A stretch of DNA of 64,000 nucleotides, taken from NCBI GenBank assembly GCA_024400455.1, contig JAKSMU010000006.1, positions 113,660-177,659 of the forward strand, read 5' to 3'. The notes below the pieces were generated by a model. The model searched no databases and had not been told where the DNA came from. It saw only the letters and a list, made by a program, of their open reading frames with translations. Source of the stretch: Bacteroidales bacterium (GTDB taxonomy: Bacteria; Bacteroidota; Bacteroidia; Bacteroidales; F082). The position numbers and the translations under genes were made by a program. This document shows, piece by piece, positions 19,230 through 27,387 of the stretch (positions within the stretch are counted from its first letter, which is position 1; the number at the start of each line of letters is the position of its first letter).

Positions 19230-19265
19230 TCGAACGATTTTACTTCCTTAACGGAATTACGGGAG

Positions 19266-19273
19266 CAAAAGTA
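19266..19273 (-). promoter_or_regulatory. -7 box of the plug-type/priA operon
   Basis: TACTTTTG on the minus strand fits TAnnTTTG; start near 19259, about 30 bases before the ATG at 19229. It is back to back with the nqr promoter. Confidence 0.45.
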
Positions 19274-19317
19274 TAAAAAGAAAAGAATATGTGTAACATT
19301 TGAACAAGTGTTTTTAC

Positions 19318-19325
19318 TACCTTTG
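19318..19325 (+). promoter_or_regulatory. -7 box of the nqr operon
   Basis: TACCTTTG fits TAnnTTTG, and TTTG at 19299-19302 may be the -33 box although the spacing is short. The start near 19332 leaves only about 9 bases before the nqrA ATG at 19341. Confidence 0.5.
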
Positions 19326-19340
19326 CAGCAAATACCAATT

Positions 19341-20723
19341 ATGACTAATGCCATTAAGATAAAGCAAGGCCTTGACATCAAACTGAAAGGCGAAGCGGAA
19401 CATTCCGTTGAGATTATATCATCGGGATTATTTGCCATTCAACCCACTGATTTCGTGGGTGTCTTGCCACGACTTCTCGTGCAGGAAGGCGATGCCGTTG
19501 AGGTTGGCACACCTTTATTTCAGGACAAGCACGACGAACGAATTGTTTTCACTTCGCCAGTAAAAGGCATAGTAAAGGAAATCCGCCGTGGAGAAAAGCG
19601 ATTGTTGCAAGCAGTGGTAATTGACTGTAGTGACGCGATGAACCGCGTCTCAGAAGACAATTCGGATTCCAATTCAGACGCGATGAATCGCGTCTCTACG
19701 GAACGCGACGCCATCATTGAAAAGATGCTCAAAACCGGCTTGTGGCCCATGATTCGACAGCGTCCTTATTCCATCATCGCCAATCCTAATGTGACGCCTA
19801 AGGCATTTTTCGTTTCAGCCTGCGACACACATCCTTTGGCCCCCGATTTGAATTTCATCGTCGAGCATTTCCCCGATTCGTTCCAGAAAGGTCTTGAAAT
19901 CCTATCCATCCTCAGCGGAAAAAAGGTTCAGTTTTGCGTTCATGCCGAGAAAACCGTTTCAGAGGTTTTGCTCAAGGCAAAAAACGTTACGATTCATAGG
20001 TTTAGCGGCCCTCACCCTTCGGGAAACATCGGAACGCAAATCAACAAGATTGACCCTATTAATAAAGGTGAAACCGTTTGGTACTGCTCGGTGCAGGATG
20101 TCATCAACATCGGACATTATTTCCGCACAGGCGAGTTGGATTTCACCAGAATTTATGCCGTGGCTGGTTCAGCATTGGAGCATCCACATTATATCAAGAC
20201 AAAAATCGGTGCCCAAATCGGCAGTTTGACGGCCAACAACCTGGAAGACAATCATAGCAGGCTCATTAGCGGCAACGTGCTGACAGGACGAAAAGTCGCT
20301 GAAAATGATTTCATTAGCTTCTATCACAACATGGTGAGCGTCATTCCCGAAGGCGACAACCGTCAGGAAATGCTCGGTTGGATTTGGCCCGGATTCAAGA
20401 AATTCAGCGTTTCGCGAACCTTTCCATCAGCCTTTGTTCCCAAAATCCTGCATCCTGATTATGAATTAGACACCAACACGCACGGCGAAGAAAGGCCCTA
20501 TGTTGTGAGCGGTGAGTTTGAAAAGGTCTTCCCTTTCGATATTTATCCGTTGCAACTCATCAAGGCCTGCATTGTGGAAGACATCGACCTGATGGAAAAT
20601 CTTGGCATTTACGAAGTTGACGAAGAAGACTTTGCCTTGTGCGAATTTATCGACACTTCGAAAACCGACATTCAGCAAATCATACGCAAAGGCTTGGACC
20701 TTGTGCGTAAGGAAAACGAATAA
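19341..20723 (+). CDS. nqrA: Na+-translocating NADH:quinone reductase subunit A
   Basis: This 460-residue cytoplasmic-side subunit belongs to the sodium pump that oxidises NADH and reduces quinone. The start MTNAIKIKQGLDIKLKGEA is the usual N-terminus; a longer frame to 19308 is not needed because the predicted transcript starts near 19332. Typical segments are QPTDFVGVLPRLLVQEGD, SPVKGIVKEIRRGEKR and GPHPSGNIGTQINKIDPI. Residues ~98-119 are unusual: the heptapeptide DAMNRVS occurs twice, 15 residues apart, encoded by a palindromic repeat (see 19632-19699). First gene of nqrABCDEF; two bases separate it from nqrB. Confidence 0.95.
   Translation: MTNAIKIKQGLDIKLKGEAEHSVEIISSGLFAIQPTDFVGVLPRLLVQEGDAVEVGTPLFQDKHDERIVFTSPVKGIVKEIRRGEKRLLQAVVIDCSDAMNRVSEDNSDSNSDAMNRVSTERDAIIEKMLKTGLWPMIRQRPYSIIANPNVTPKAFFVSACDTHPLAPDLNFIVEHFPDSFQKGLEILSILSGKKVQFCVHAEKTVSEVLLKAKNVTIHRFSGPHPSGNIGTQINKIDPINKGETVWYCSVQDVINIGHYFRTGELDFTRIYAVAGSALEHPHYIKTKIGAQIGSLTANNLEDNHSRLISGNVLTGRKVAENDFISFYHNMVSVIPEGDNRQEMLGWIWPGFKKFSVSRTFPSAFVPKILHPDYELDTNTHGEERPYVVSGEFEKVFPFDIYPLQLIKACIVEDIDLMENLGIYEVDEEDFALCEFIDTSKTDIQQIIRKGLDLVRKENE
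19632..19699. repeat. two palindromic repeats inserted in frame within nqrA
   Basis: GACGCGATGAACCGCGTC (19632-19649) and GACGCGATGAATCGCGTC (19677-19694, extended by TCTAC) are 45 bases apart and keep the nqrA frame. The same palindrome family occurs between asnS and rpoN (41249-41346). Confidence 0.85.
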
Positions 20724-20725
20724 GC

Positions 20726-21961
20726 ATGAAAGACAAACAAAACAGCAAATTCCGACAAAGCCTCCGCGACTTTTTCATCGCATCCGATGCCGAAAGCAAC
20801 GGCAAGGTGAAAGACCGTGTCAGCGGCTTGCGGAATTATGTCAACAAGATAAAACCCAATTTTAACGAAGGCGGGAAGTTTGCCAAACTGCAATCTACCT
20901 TCGAAGCCTTCGAGAGTTTCCTTTTCGTTCCCGACAAAACCACGCAGAAAGGCTGCCAGATCCGCGATGCCGTCGACATGAAACGCACCATGATTTTTGT
21001 CGTCATCGCCCTCATGCCGGCATTGTTATTTGGCATTTGGAACGTTGGCTATCAGCATTTCATTGCTTTGGCGGAACAGGCAAGCTTTTGGAGAATGTTC
21101 GGTTTCGGTCTGGCAAAGACCTTGCCGACCATCGTCGTTTCGTATGTTGTCGGTTTGTCCATTGAATTTACATTCGCACAAATCCGCCATCACGAAGTAA
21201 ACGAAGGCTATCTCGTCACCGGTTTGCTGATTCCCATGATTTTGCCACCCGACATTCCGCTTTGGATGGTTGCCGTGGCCACCGCTTTTTCAGTCATCAT
21301 TGCTAAGGAAGCCTTTGGCGGAACTGGCATGAACATCGTCAATCCGGCCCTTACGGCACGCGCTTTCTTGTTTTTCGCCTATCCATCCTGCATGTCGGGC
21401 GACAAAGTTTGGATTGCCGGCCAGCCCGATGCCGTATCAGGCGCCACGCCATTAGGCATGTTGATGAACGGCAACACTGACCTTCCAAGTGCGTGGACCA
21501 TGTTTTGGGGCGGCATTCCCGGAAGCATGGGCGAGACATCCAAAATCGCCATTCTTTTAGGCGGCTTGCTGCTTGTGATTTGCGGCATTGCAAGCTTGAG
21601 AATCATTCTATCCATTTTTGCCGGAGGCATTGGCATGGGACTCATTTTCAATGCCATCGGCGCAACGCCCTATATGCAATTGCCATTCTACTATCATCTG
21701 CTGATGGGCGGTTTCATGTTCGGCGCCATCTTCATGGCCACAGACCCCGTAACGGCACCACAAACCAACAAAGGCAAAGTGATTTATGGCCTGCTCATCG
21801 GCATTTTCGCCGTACTTATCCGTGTCATCAATCCGGCCTACGCCGAAGGCATGATGCTCGCCATTTTATTAATGAATGTGTTTTCGCCACTCATTGACCA
21901 TTGCGTGATTGCACGAAACATCAACATGCGCAAGAAACGCGCCCAAAACGTAAAGATATGA
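20726..21961 (+). CDS. nqrB: Na+-translocating NADH:quinone reductase subunit B
   Basis: This 411-residue integral membrane subunit carries a covalently bound FMN and is related to RnfD. Several membrane segments begin around residue 90 (MIFVVIALMPALLFGIWNVG; GLLIPMILPPDIPLWMVAVA). The flavin attachment motif is SGATPLGML, with Thr at about residue 241. It starts 2 bases after nqrA, and its stop overlaps the nqrC start (ATGA), so expression of B and C is probably coupled. The N-terminal ~85 residues before the first membrane segment are longer than in some homologues but not abnormal. Confidence 0.95.
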   Translation: MKDKQNSKFRQSLRDFFIASDAESNGKVKDRVSGLRNYVNKIKPNFNEGGKFAKLQSTFEAFESFLFVPDKTTQKGCQIRDAVDMKRTMIFVVIALMPALLFGIWNVGYQHFIALAEQASFWRMFGFGLAKTLPTIVVSYVVGLSIEFTFAQIRHHEVNEGYLVTGLLIPMILPPDIPLWMVAVATAFSVIIAKEAFGGTGMNIVNPALTARAFLFFAYPSCMSGDKVWIAGQPDAVSGATPLGMLMNGNTDLPSAWTMFWGGIPGSMGETSKIAILLGGLLLVICGIASLRIILSIFAGGIGMGLIFNAIGATPYMQLPFYYHLLMGGFMFGAIFMATDPVTAPQTNKGKVIYGLLIGIFAVLIRVINPAYAEGMMLAILLMNVFSPLIDHCVIARNINMRKKRAQNVKI

Positions 21962-22689
21962 GCAACAAGAACAGCACTGGATATATTTTCATTTACGCCG
22001 CAATCCTAATAGTCATTGTAGCGGCATTGCTTTCCGTTGCCGCCGTGGTCCTTGCACCTTATCAGCAACGCAACAAAGACAACGAAAAAATGTGCAACAT
22101 ACTGAATGCAGCCGCCATTCCGAATGTCAGCAACGACAACGCACAAGCACTTTTCGACAAGCATTGCACACAAATGCTGCTCCTCGATGGCAATGGAAAC
22201 ATCCTTGATGACAGCGGCAAGGCTTTCAACACAAATCTGAAACAAGAACTTTATAATAAGGAACAAGGCAACGGCTACAGTCTGCCTCTGTTTGTCATCA
22301 ACAACGGGGCGCAGAACATCAATGTCATTCCATTACAAGGCAATGGATTGTGGGGCGCCATTTGGGGCTATATTGCCATTGCCGATGACTGTAACACCGT
22401 TGTTGGCGCCAATTTCGACCACGCTTCCGAAACACCTGGCCTGGGTGCTGAAATCACTACGGAAAAATTCCAGCATCAATTCCAAGGAAAGACCATCATG
22501 AAAAACGGTCAATTCGTTTCCATCAAGGTGCAGAAAGGCGGCATCATCACATTGCCCGAGACCGACCGCGAGCACGCCGTCGATGCCATTTCGGGCGGCA
22601 GCATCACCTCAAAAGGCGTCGATGAAATGATTAACAAGGTGTTAAGTTGCTATTTGCCTTATTTTGAAAAACAGCACAAGGAGGAATAA
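21958..22689 (+). CDS. nqrC: Na+-translocating NADH:quinone reductase subunit C
   Basis: This 243-residue subunit has one N-terminal membrane helix (GYIFIYAAILIVIVAALLSV) and a periplasmic FMN-binding domain. The ATG at 21958 overlaps the nqrB stop; an upstream frame start at 21901 lies inside nqrB. Typical segments are GNGLWGAIWGYIAI and ETPGLGAEI. The flavinylation motif reads DAISGGSITSKGV, with Ser215 where Thr usually carries the phosphoester-bound FMN. Serine can in principle be modified, but this deserves attention. Two bases separate it from nqrD. Confidence 0.93.
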   Translation: MSNKNSTGYIFIYAAILIVIVAALLSVAAVVLAPYQQRNKDNEKMCNILNAAAIPNVSNDNAQALFDKHCTQMLLLDGNGNILDDSGKAFNTNLKQELYNKEQGNGYSLPLFVINNGAQNINVIPLQGNGLWGAIWGYIAIADDCNTVVGANFDHASETPGLGAEITTEKFQHQFQGKTIMKNGQFVSIKVQKGGIITLPETDREHAVDAISGGSITSKGVDEMINKVLSCYLPYFEKQHKEE

Positions 22690-22690
22690 C

Positions 22691-23317
22691 ATGGGAAACT
22701 TCAAGAAACTCATCATAGAGCCTTTGCGCAAGGCCAACCCCATCACCATTCTGGTGCTTGGCATCTGTTCGTGCCTTGCCGTAACCGCCAAACTCAAGCC
22801 GGCCATCGTCATGGGCATTTCCGTCATGGTGGTCACAGCATTTTCGAACCTCATTATTTCCTTGCTGCGCAAAGGCATACCTTCGCGCATTCGCATCATC
22901 GTGCAACTTGTCGTTGTCGCCGCCTTGGTGATTTTGGTCGACCAATTCCTGAAAGCTTTTGTTTACGATGTCAGCAAGCAATTATCAGTCTTTGTCGGAC
23001 TTATCATCACCAATTGCATCGTCATGGGCCGACTGGAAGCCTACGCCATGTCGCACAAGCCTTGGGAGTCGTTCCTTGATGGCATCGGCAACGGATTGGG
23101 TTATAGCCTGATATTAATCATCGTGGCTTTCTTCCGCGAATTGCTCGGTTCGGGCACCTTGCTTGGCTATCAGGTCATTCCGCAGTCATTCTATGAATTA
23201 GGCTACCGCAACAACGGTCTGATGATTCTGCCGCCAATGGCGCTGATTATCGTCGGTGTCATCATTTGGATTCAGCGCACGCGTCATCCCGAACTTCAGG
23301 AAAACAACAAAAAGTGA
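22691..23317 (+). CDS. nqrD: Na+-translocating NADH:quinone reductase subunit D
   Basis: This 208-residue integral membrane subunit of the NqrD/RnfE family has about six membrane segments. Family markers are NPITILVLGICSCLAVTAKL near the start, VGLIITNCIVMGRLEAYAM in the middle and DGIGNGLGYSLILIIVAFF later. Together with NqrE it holds an intramembrane iron-sulfur centre via paired cysteines; Cys residues in LGICSCLAV and ITNCIVMG are present. Start at the ATG at 22691, directly after nqrC. Confidence 0.95.
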   Translation: MGNFKKLIIEPLRKANPITILVLGICSCLAVTAKLKPAIVMGISVMVVTAFSNLIISLLRKGIPSRIRIIVQLVVVAALVILVDQFLKAFVYDVSKQLSVFVGLIITNCIVMGRLEAYAMSHKPWESFLDGIGNGLGYSLILIIVAFFRELLGSGTLLGYQVIPQSFYELGYRNNGLMILPPMALIIVGVIIWIQRTRHPELQENNKK

Positions 23318-23322
23318 TTGCC

Positions 23323-23937
23323 ATGGAACTTTTCAACATTTTCATAAAATCCGTCTTTATCGACAACATGATATTTGCCTATTTCTTGGGCATGTGTTCC
23401 TATTTGGCGGTTTCGAAAACCGTTAAGACCAGCGCAGGATTAGGCATCGCCGTCACATTTGTTTTGCTCATTACGGTTCCAATCAACTACCTGATTAACA
23501 AATATCTGCTTTCTCCGGGAGCCTTGGCATGGATAAGTCCGAAACTGGCAACTGTCGACTTGAGTTTCCTCAGTTTCATCCTTTTCATTGCCATCATTGC
23601 TTCCATTGTGCAGATTTTGGAAATGGTAATAGAGAAATTCAGTCCGGCATTGTATTCCGCCCTGGGCATTTTCCTTCCGCTGATTGCCGTGAACTGCGCC
23701 ATTTTAGGCTGTTCGCTTTTCATGCAGGAACGTGGTTTCAATAATGTGGCCGAAGCCGCCGTTTATGGTCTCGGTTCCGGATTAGGCTGGCTCTTAGCCA
23801 TCGTGGGCATTGCCGCCATTCGCGAAAAGATACGTTACTCTCACATACCCAAAGGTTTGCAAGGCATTGGTATCTCCTTCCTCATCACGGGGTTGATGGG
23901 CATTGCCTTTATGGCTTTCTTGGGGATTAAAATTTGA
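23323..23937 (+). CDS. nqrE: Na+-translocating NADH:quinone reductase subunit E
   Basis: This 204-residue integral membrane subunit is paired with NqrD and related to RnfA. Markers are the start MELFNIFIKSVFIDNMIFAY, LGMCSYLAVSKTVKTSAGLG, and LPLIAVNCAILGCSLFMQER with the second conserved Cys. GLGSGLGWLLAIVGIAAIRE and a membrane helix close the protein. Start at the ATG at 23323, 5 bases after nqrD; an upstream frame lies within nqrD. Confidence 0.95.
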   Translation: MELFNIFIKSVFIDNMIFAYFLGMCSYLAVSKTVKTSAGLGIAVTFVLLITVPINYLINKYLLSPGALAWISPKLATVDLSFLSFILFIAIIASIVQILEMVIEKFSPALYSALGIFLPLIAVNCAILGCSLFMQERGFNNVAEAAVYGLGSGLGWLLAIVGIAAIREKIRYSHIPKGLQGIGISFLITGLMGIAFMAFLGIKI

Positions 23938-23942
23938 CTATC

Positions 23943-25199
23943 ATGATTTTAGCAAGCAACACTACCACTATCATATTACTCAGCATAGCAGTTTTCCTTG
24001 TCATTGTGCTGCTCCTTGTCGGACTGTTGGTTTTTGTCAGAAACAAACTCATTCCGCAAGGCAAGGTGAAAATCACCATCAACGACAAGAAAGACATTGA
24101 AGTGCAACCCGGCAGTTCTCTCCTTACAACCTTAGCCAACGAACAGATTTTCCTTCCGTCGGCCTGTGGCGGCAAAGGTAACTGCGGACAATGCCGTTGC
24201 CGTGTCGTGGAAGGCGGCGGCACCATTCTGCCCACCGAGACCGGATTCTTCACGCGCAAGCAGATACAAGACCACTGGCGTTTGGGCTGTCAGGTTAAGG
24301 TGAACGAAAACCTGAAAATCGCCGTTCCCGAATCCATTTTGAGCATCAGGAAATGGGAATGTGAAGTCGTTTCGAACCGCAATGTAGCAACCTTTATCAA
24401 AGAGTTTGTCGTGAAATTACCCGAAGGCGAAAAACTGCATTTCGAAGCGGGCAACTACATTCAGATTGACGTGCCGAAAATCGCTGTCGATTACAAAGAC
24501 ATTGACGTGGATGAAGAATACCGTGAAGATTGGGATAAGATGCACCTCTGGGATTTGAAAATGCGCAACCCAGAAGCGCAGTTCAGAGCTTATTCCATGG
24601 CTAATGCACCAAGCGAAGGCAATATCATTATGCTTAACGTGCGTATCGCCACGCCTCCGTTTGACCGCAAGGCAGGCCGTTTCGTGAATGTCAACCCTGG
24701 CATTTGTTCGTCATACATTTATTCGTTGAAACCTGGCGACAAGGTCACCATCAGCGGCCCTTACGGCGAATTCCATGTGAAAGACACCGACAAGGAAATC
24801 ATGTGGATTGGCGGCGGCGCGGGCATGGCTCCGATGCGTTCACAGATTTTCGACCAAATCAAGACGAAACAAACCAACCGCAAGGCTTCATTCTGGTACG
24901 GAGGACGCTCGTTGCGCGAACTTTTCTATGTCGACGACTTCACCCAACTGGAAAAGGAAAGACCGAATTTCAGTTTCCACATTGCGCTTTCCGAGCCGAA
25001 ACCCGAAGACAATTGGACCGGCGATGTCGGGTTCATCCACAACGTGATTTTCAACAATTACCTGAAAAACCATCCCGAACCCGAAGAAATCGAATACTAT
25101 CTCTGCGGTCCGCCGATGATGATTTCATCAGTACTGAAAATGCTTGATGATTTGGGCGTTCCAAAGGAAAACATCATGTTCGATGATTTCGGGAACTGA
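23943..25199 (+). CDS. nqrF: Na+-translocating NADH:quinone reductase subunit F
   Basis: This 418-residue NADH-oxidising subunit is the electron entry point of the pump. In order it has one N-terminal membrane helix (IILLSIAVFLVIVLLLVGLL), a plant-type 2Fe-2S ferredoxin domain (ACGGKGNCGQCRC), an FAD domain (RAYSMANAP) and an NADH-binding domain (GGGAGMAPMRSQ; YYLCGPPMM). The C-terminus MFDDFGN is typical. I chose the ATG at 23943, 5 bases after nqrE; a TTG at 23934 overlaps nqrE. A terminator follows directly at 25208-25235. Confidence 0.96.
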   Translation: MILASNTTTIILLSIAVFLVIVLLLVGLLVFVRNKLIPQGKVKITINDKKDIEVQPGSSLLTTLANEQIFLPSACGGKGNCGQCRCRVVEGGGTILPTETGFFTRKQIQDHWRLGCQVKVNENLKIAVPESILSIRKWECEVVSNRNVATFIKEFVVKLPEGEKLHFEAGNYIQIDVPKIAVDYKDIDVDEEYREDWDKMHLWDLKMRNPEAQFRAYSMANAPSEGNIIMLNVRIATPPFDRKAGRFVNVNPGICSSYIYSLKPGDKVTISGPYGEFHVKDTDKEIMWIGGGAGMAPMRSQIFDQIKTKQTNRKASFWYGGRSLRELFYVDDFTQLEKERPNFSFHIALSEPKPEDNWTGDVGFIHNVIFNNYLKNHPEPEEIEYYLCGPPMMISSVLKMLDDLGVPKENIMFDDFGN

Positions 25200-25207
25200 T
25201 AAAAACG

Positions 25208-25236
25208 AAAAAAGCACGCGATTGCGTGCTTTTTTC
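25208..25236 (+). terminator. terminator of the nqr operon (probably bidirectional)
   Basis: A 12-bp perfect stem AAAAAAGCACGC / GCGTGCTTTTTT with a 4-base loop GATT lies 8 bases after the nqrF stop. It faces the 3' end of the HIT gene, so it may stop both transcripts. Confidence 0.9.
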
Positions 25237-25254
25237 ATATCTCAATGTAAGGAA

Positions 25255-25647
25255 TCAGAATTGCTCTACGATGCGTTTCTGAATATCCAAGAACTCGTCA
25301 TTCGTCAAATGGACATGTTCCTTCTTGAAGTCCATATCGCCTTCCTCAACGATTGGAATGAGGTGAATATGAGCATGAGGCACTTCCAAGCCAATGACGG
25401 CAACGCCGATACGTTTGCAAGGCATAGCCTTCTCAATGGCTGCAGCCACTTTCTTGGCGAAAACCATCATCTCGCCCAATTCCTCATCACCAAGAGTGAA
25501 GATGTAATTTACTTCTTTCTTAGGAACGACCAAAGTATGGCCTTTTGAAACCGGATTGATATCCAAGAAAGCAAAGAACTTATCGTTTTCAGCAATCTTG
25601 TAGCAAGGGATCTCGCCGTTTATGATTCTAGAAAAAATCGTAGCCAT
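25255..25647 (-). CDS. HIT family (histidine triad) nucleotide-binding protein
   Basis: This 130-residue cytoplasmic protein of the Hint-like branch has the active-site motif HAHIHLIPIV and the N-terminal pattern MATIFSRIINGEIPCYKI. ENDKFFAFLDINPVSKGHT follows, with the conserved KGHTLVVPK. Family members hydrolyse nucleoside phosphoramidates and related nucleotides; the natural substrate here is unknown. It starts 8 bases after greA and is probably co-transcribed with it. Confidence 0.93.
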   Translation of the reverse strand: MATIFSRIINGEIPCYKIAENDKFFAFLDINPVSKGHTLVVPKKEVNYIFTLGDEELGEMMVFAKKVAAAIEKAMPCKRIGVAVIGLEVPHAHIHLIPIVEEGDMDFKKEHVHLTNDEFLDIQKRIVEQF

Positions 25648-25655
25648 GACAATGA

Positions 25656-26132
25656 TTATTGACGGGTGATTTCAAGAATTTCAAAACTAATCTTACCAGC
25701 CGGGACCATGATTTCAGCAATATCGCCAACCTGTTTGCCAAGCAAGCCTTGACCGATAGGAGAATTGATGGAAATCTTGTTTTCCTTAAAGTTTGCTTCT
25801 TTTTCAGGAACAATGGTATACACCATTTCCTTGTTTATCTTCAAATTCTTCAGTCTGACGGTAGAATAAAGCAACACTTTTGAAGTATCGATTTTCGATT
25901 CATCAAGGATACGGGCATTAAAAATAAGATCCTGCAGTTCAGCAATCTTAGCTTCCAAAAGGCCCTGTGCCTCTTTTGCTGCGTCATATTCAGCGTTCTC
26001 GGACAAATCACCCTTGTCACGGGCTTCCTGAATAGCAACTACAATATTCGGACGTTCGACATGAATCAAATGTTCAAGTTCGTCTTTAAGTTTTTGTAAT
26101 CCCTCTGAGGTAAAGTATTTGATTTCTGACAT
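25656..26132 (-). CDS. greA: transcription elongation factor GreA
   Basis: This 158-residue cleavage factor rescues backtracked RNA polymerase. The N-terminal coiled coil (SEGLQKLKDELEHL, DLSENAEYDAAKEAQGLLEA with the two acidic tip residues) and the C-terminal FKBP-like domain (INSPIGQGLLGKQVGDIAE) are both present at normal length. A predicted promoter lies at 26209-26216 with a hairpin and T-run between it and the start codon (26161-26191). Transcription into greA may thus be attenuated. The HIT gene follows after 8 bases. Confidence 0.96.
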   Translation of the reverse strand: MSEIKYFTSEGLQKLKDELEHLIHVERPNIVVAIQEARDKGDLSENAEYDAAKEAQGLLEAKIAELQDLIFNARILDESKIDTSKVLLYSTVRLKNLKINKEMVYTIVPEKEANFKENKISINSPIGQGLLGKQVGDIAEIMVPAGKISFEILEITRQ

Positions 26133-26160
26133 GATATAAATATTAAATTCAAAAGAGTGT

Positions 26161-26191
26161 AAAAAAGAGACCCTTACCGAAATAAGGGTCT
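26161..26191 (-). terminator. hairpin terminator in the porV-greA gap / greA leader
   Basis: On the minus strand AGACCCTTA pairs with TAAGGGTCT (9 bp, 6-base loop) and is followed by six T. It ends the transcript of the upstream PorV/PorQ-like gene, but also lies downstream of the predicted greA promoter, 30 bases before the greA ATG. Confidence 0.8.
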
Positions 26192-26208
26192 ACTTTTGGT
26201 TTGCGATG

Positions 26209-26216
26209 CAAAAATA
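26209..26216 (-). promoter_or_regulatory. -7 box of greA
   Basis: TATTTTTG on the minus strand fits TAnnTTTG; TTG at 26234-26236 is a possible -33 box. Predicted start near 26202 places the hairpin 26161-26191 inside the greA leader. Confidence 0.4.
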
Positions 26217-26242
26217 CTAATTTATTTCAAATGCAAGGCATT

Positions 26243-27349
26243 TTAGAAAAGAATTCTTGCACCAACGCTATGAGTACCATTGAAAGTGTAGGTGTCTCTG
26301 TAAGAGTAATCAATAGCAAGCTTCATACCATCTTCATCCTTTGAGAGAGGAATCTGGACTGAAAGGCCTGCGCTAAGACCTCTGTTGATATTCATGCACT
26401 CTGTATTATCATAGATTGAGCTGCCAGTGCCATTTTCGCCCTTCGACCACAAGCCCTTTTCGTAAGTGCAGCCGACGCGAAGCATGAGGATTTCCTTCCA
26501 AGACCATTCAACACCACCAATAAACTGGTCTTTGGTGAATGAATTGGAGCAGAAATTACCAGCAAGGGTCAGTCTTGACATTTCGCCAAGGTGGAAGTCA
26601 TAGGCAGCAGCAATGCTCAACTGTGTTGGCAATTCAAACTTATCAGCACGTTGGATGACAGTGAACTGTTCCTGAACATCCTGTTGGAGGAAAGCCTTGA
26701 ATGAAAGACCGTCACCATTGAAACTCATGGTAGGTCCGATGTTCTTCAAGGTAATGCCAAAGTGAACATTGTCGAAAGGACCAGTGACATACTGGATACC
26801 AGCGTCGATAGCGACACCGATACCGCTCATATCCTTAATGGACTCACTGATGATCTTCAAATTGAAACCGCCACTGATGCTGCTCGTAAATGACTTAGCA
26901 AAAGCCAAATTGATGTTCATCAGTTTTGGTTCGTATGTACCAAGGGTACCTGGATCAGGATTGTTAACAGTAGTGATCGGGATTTCACCAAGACTAAATG
27001 AAGTCATTGACAAACCGAGAACTGATGATTCACCGACGCGGGCCAAGATACCGAAAGCCGAAAGGCTCATATCGGAATTTGAACCGACCAACCAGCTTGT
27101 GTGAGTGAAATTCAAATCCAGCTTATTGATGTTTGCAATACCAGCGACATTACCATACATGGCTTCAACGCCACGGACGAACGACATGCCAGCATTGCCC
27201 CAGCCTGATGAAGCAGCCCAAGGGTTGATCAACAATTCGGCTGCACCAGCCTGACCTGAACGGTCTTCATTTCCTGCAAATGCTTGTGGAGCGCTTAATC
27301 CAAAAAGGACTGCAAGGCTCATAACTATATATCTAAATGATTTCTTCAT
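26243..27349 (-). CDS. PorV/PorQ family outer-membrane beta-barrel protein
   Basis: This 368-residue outer-membrane protein has a signal peptide (MKKSFRYIVMSLAVLFGLSA). The family's N-terminal signature is GAAELLINPWAASSGWGNAG, followed by MYGNVAGIANINKLDLNF; beta-barrel strands continue to the C-terminal SVGARILF. PorV and PorQ help T9SS cargo leave the translocon and reach the cell surface. The ATG at 27349 is preferred to an upstream codon at 27376 because a signal peptide starts there. It is the third gene of an operon with a TonB receptor and a 1501-residue secreted protein, which suggests a dedicated partner of those two. Confidence 0.8.
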   Translation of the reverse strand: MKKSFRYIVMSLAVLFGLSAPQAFAGNEDRSGQAGAAELLINPWAASSGWGNAGMSFVRGVEAMYGNVAGIANINKLDLNFTHTSWLVGSNSDMSLSAFGILARVGESSVLGLSMTSFSLGEIPITTVNNPDPGTLGTYEPKLMNINLAFAKSFTSSISGGFNLKIISESIKDMSGIGVAIDAGIQYVTGPFDNVHFGITLKNIGPTMSFNGDGLSFKAFLQQDVQEQFTVIQRADKFELPTQLSIAAAYDFHLGEMSRLTLAGNFCSNSFTKDQFIGGVEWSWKEILMLRVGCTYEKGLWSKGENGTGSSIYDNTECMNINRGLSAGLSVQIPLSKDEDGMKLAIDYSYRDTYTFNGTHSVGARILF

Positions 27350-27387
27350 GATTCTGATATTTAAAATTGTTAGCAATTACATTAAAT

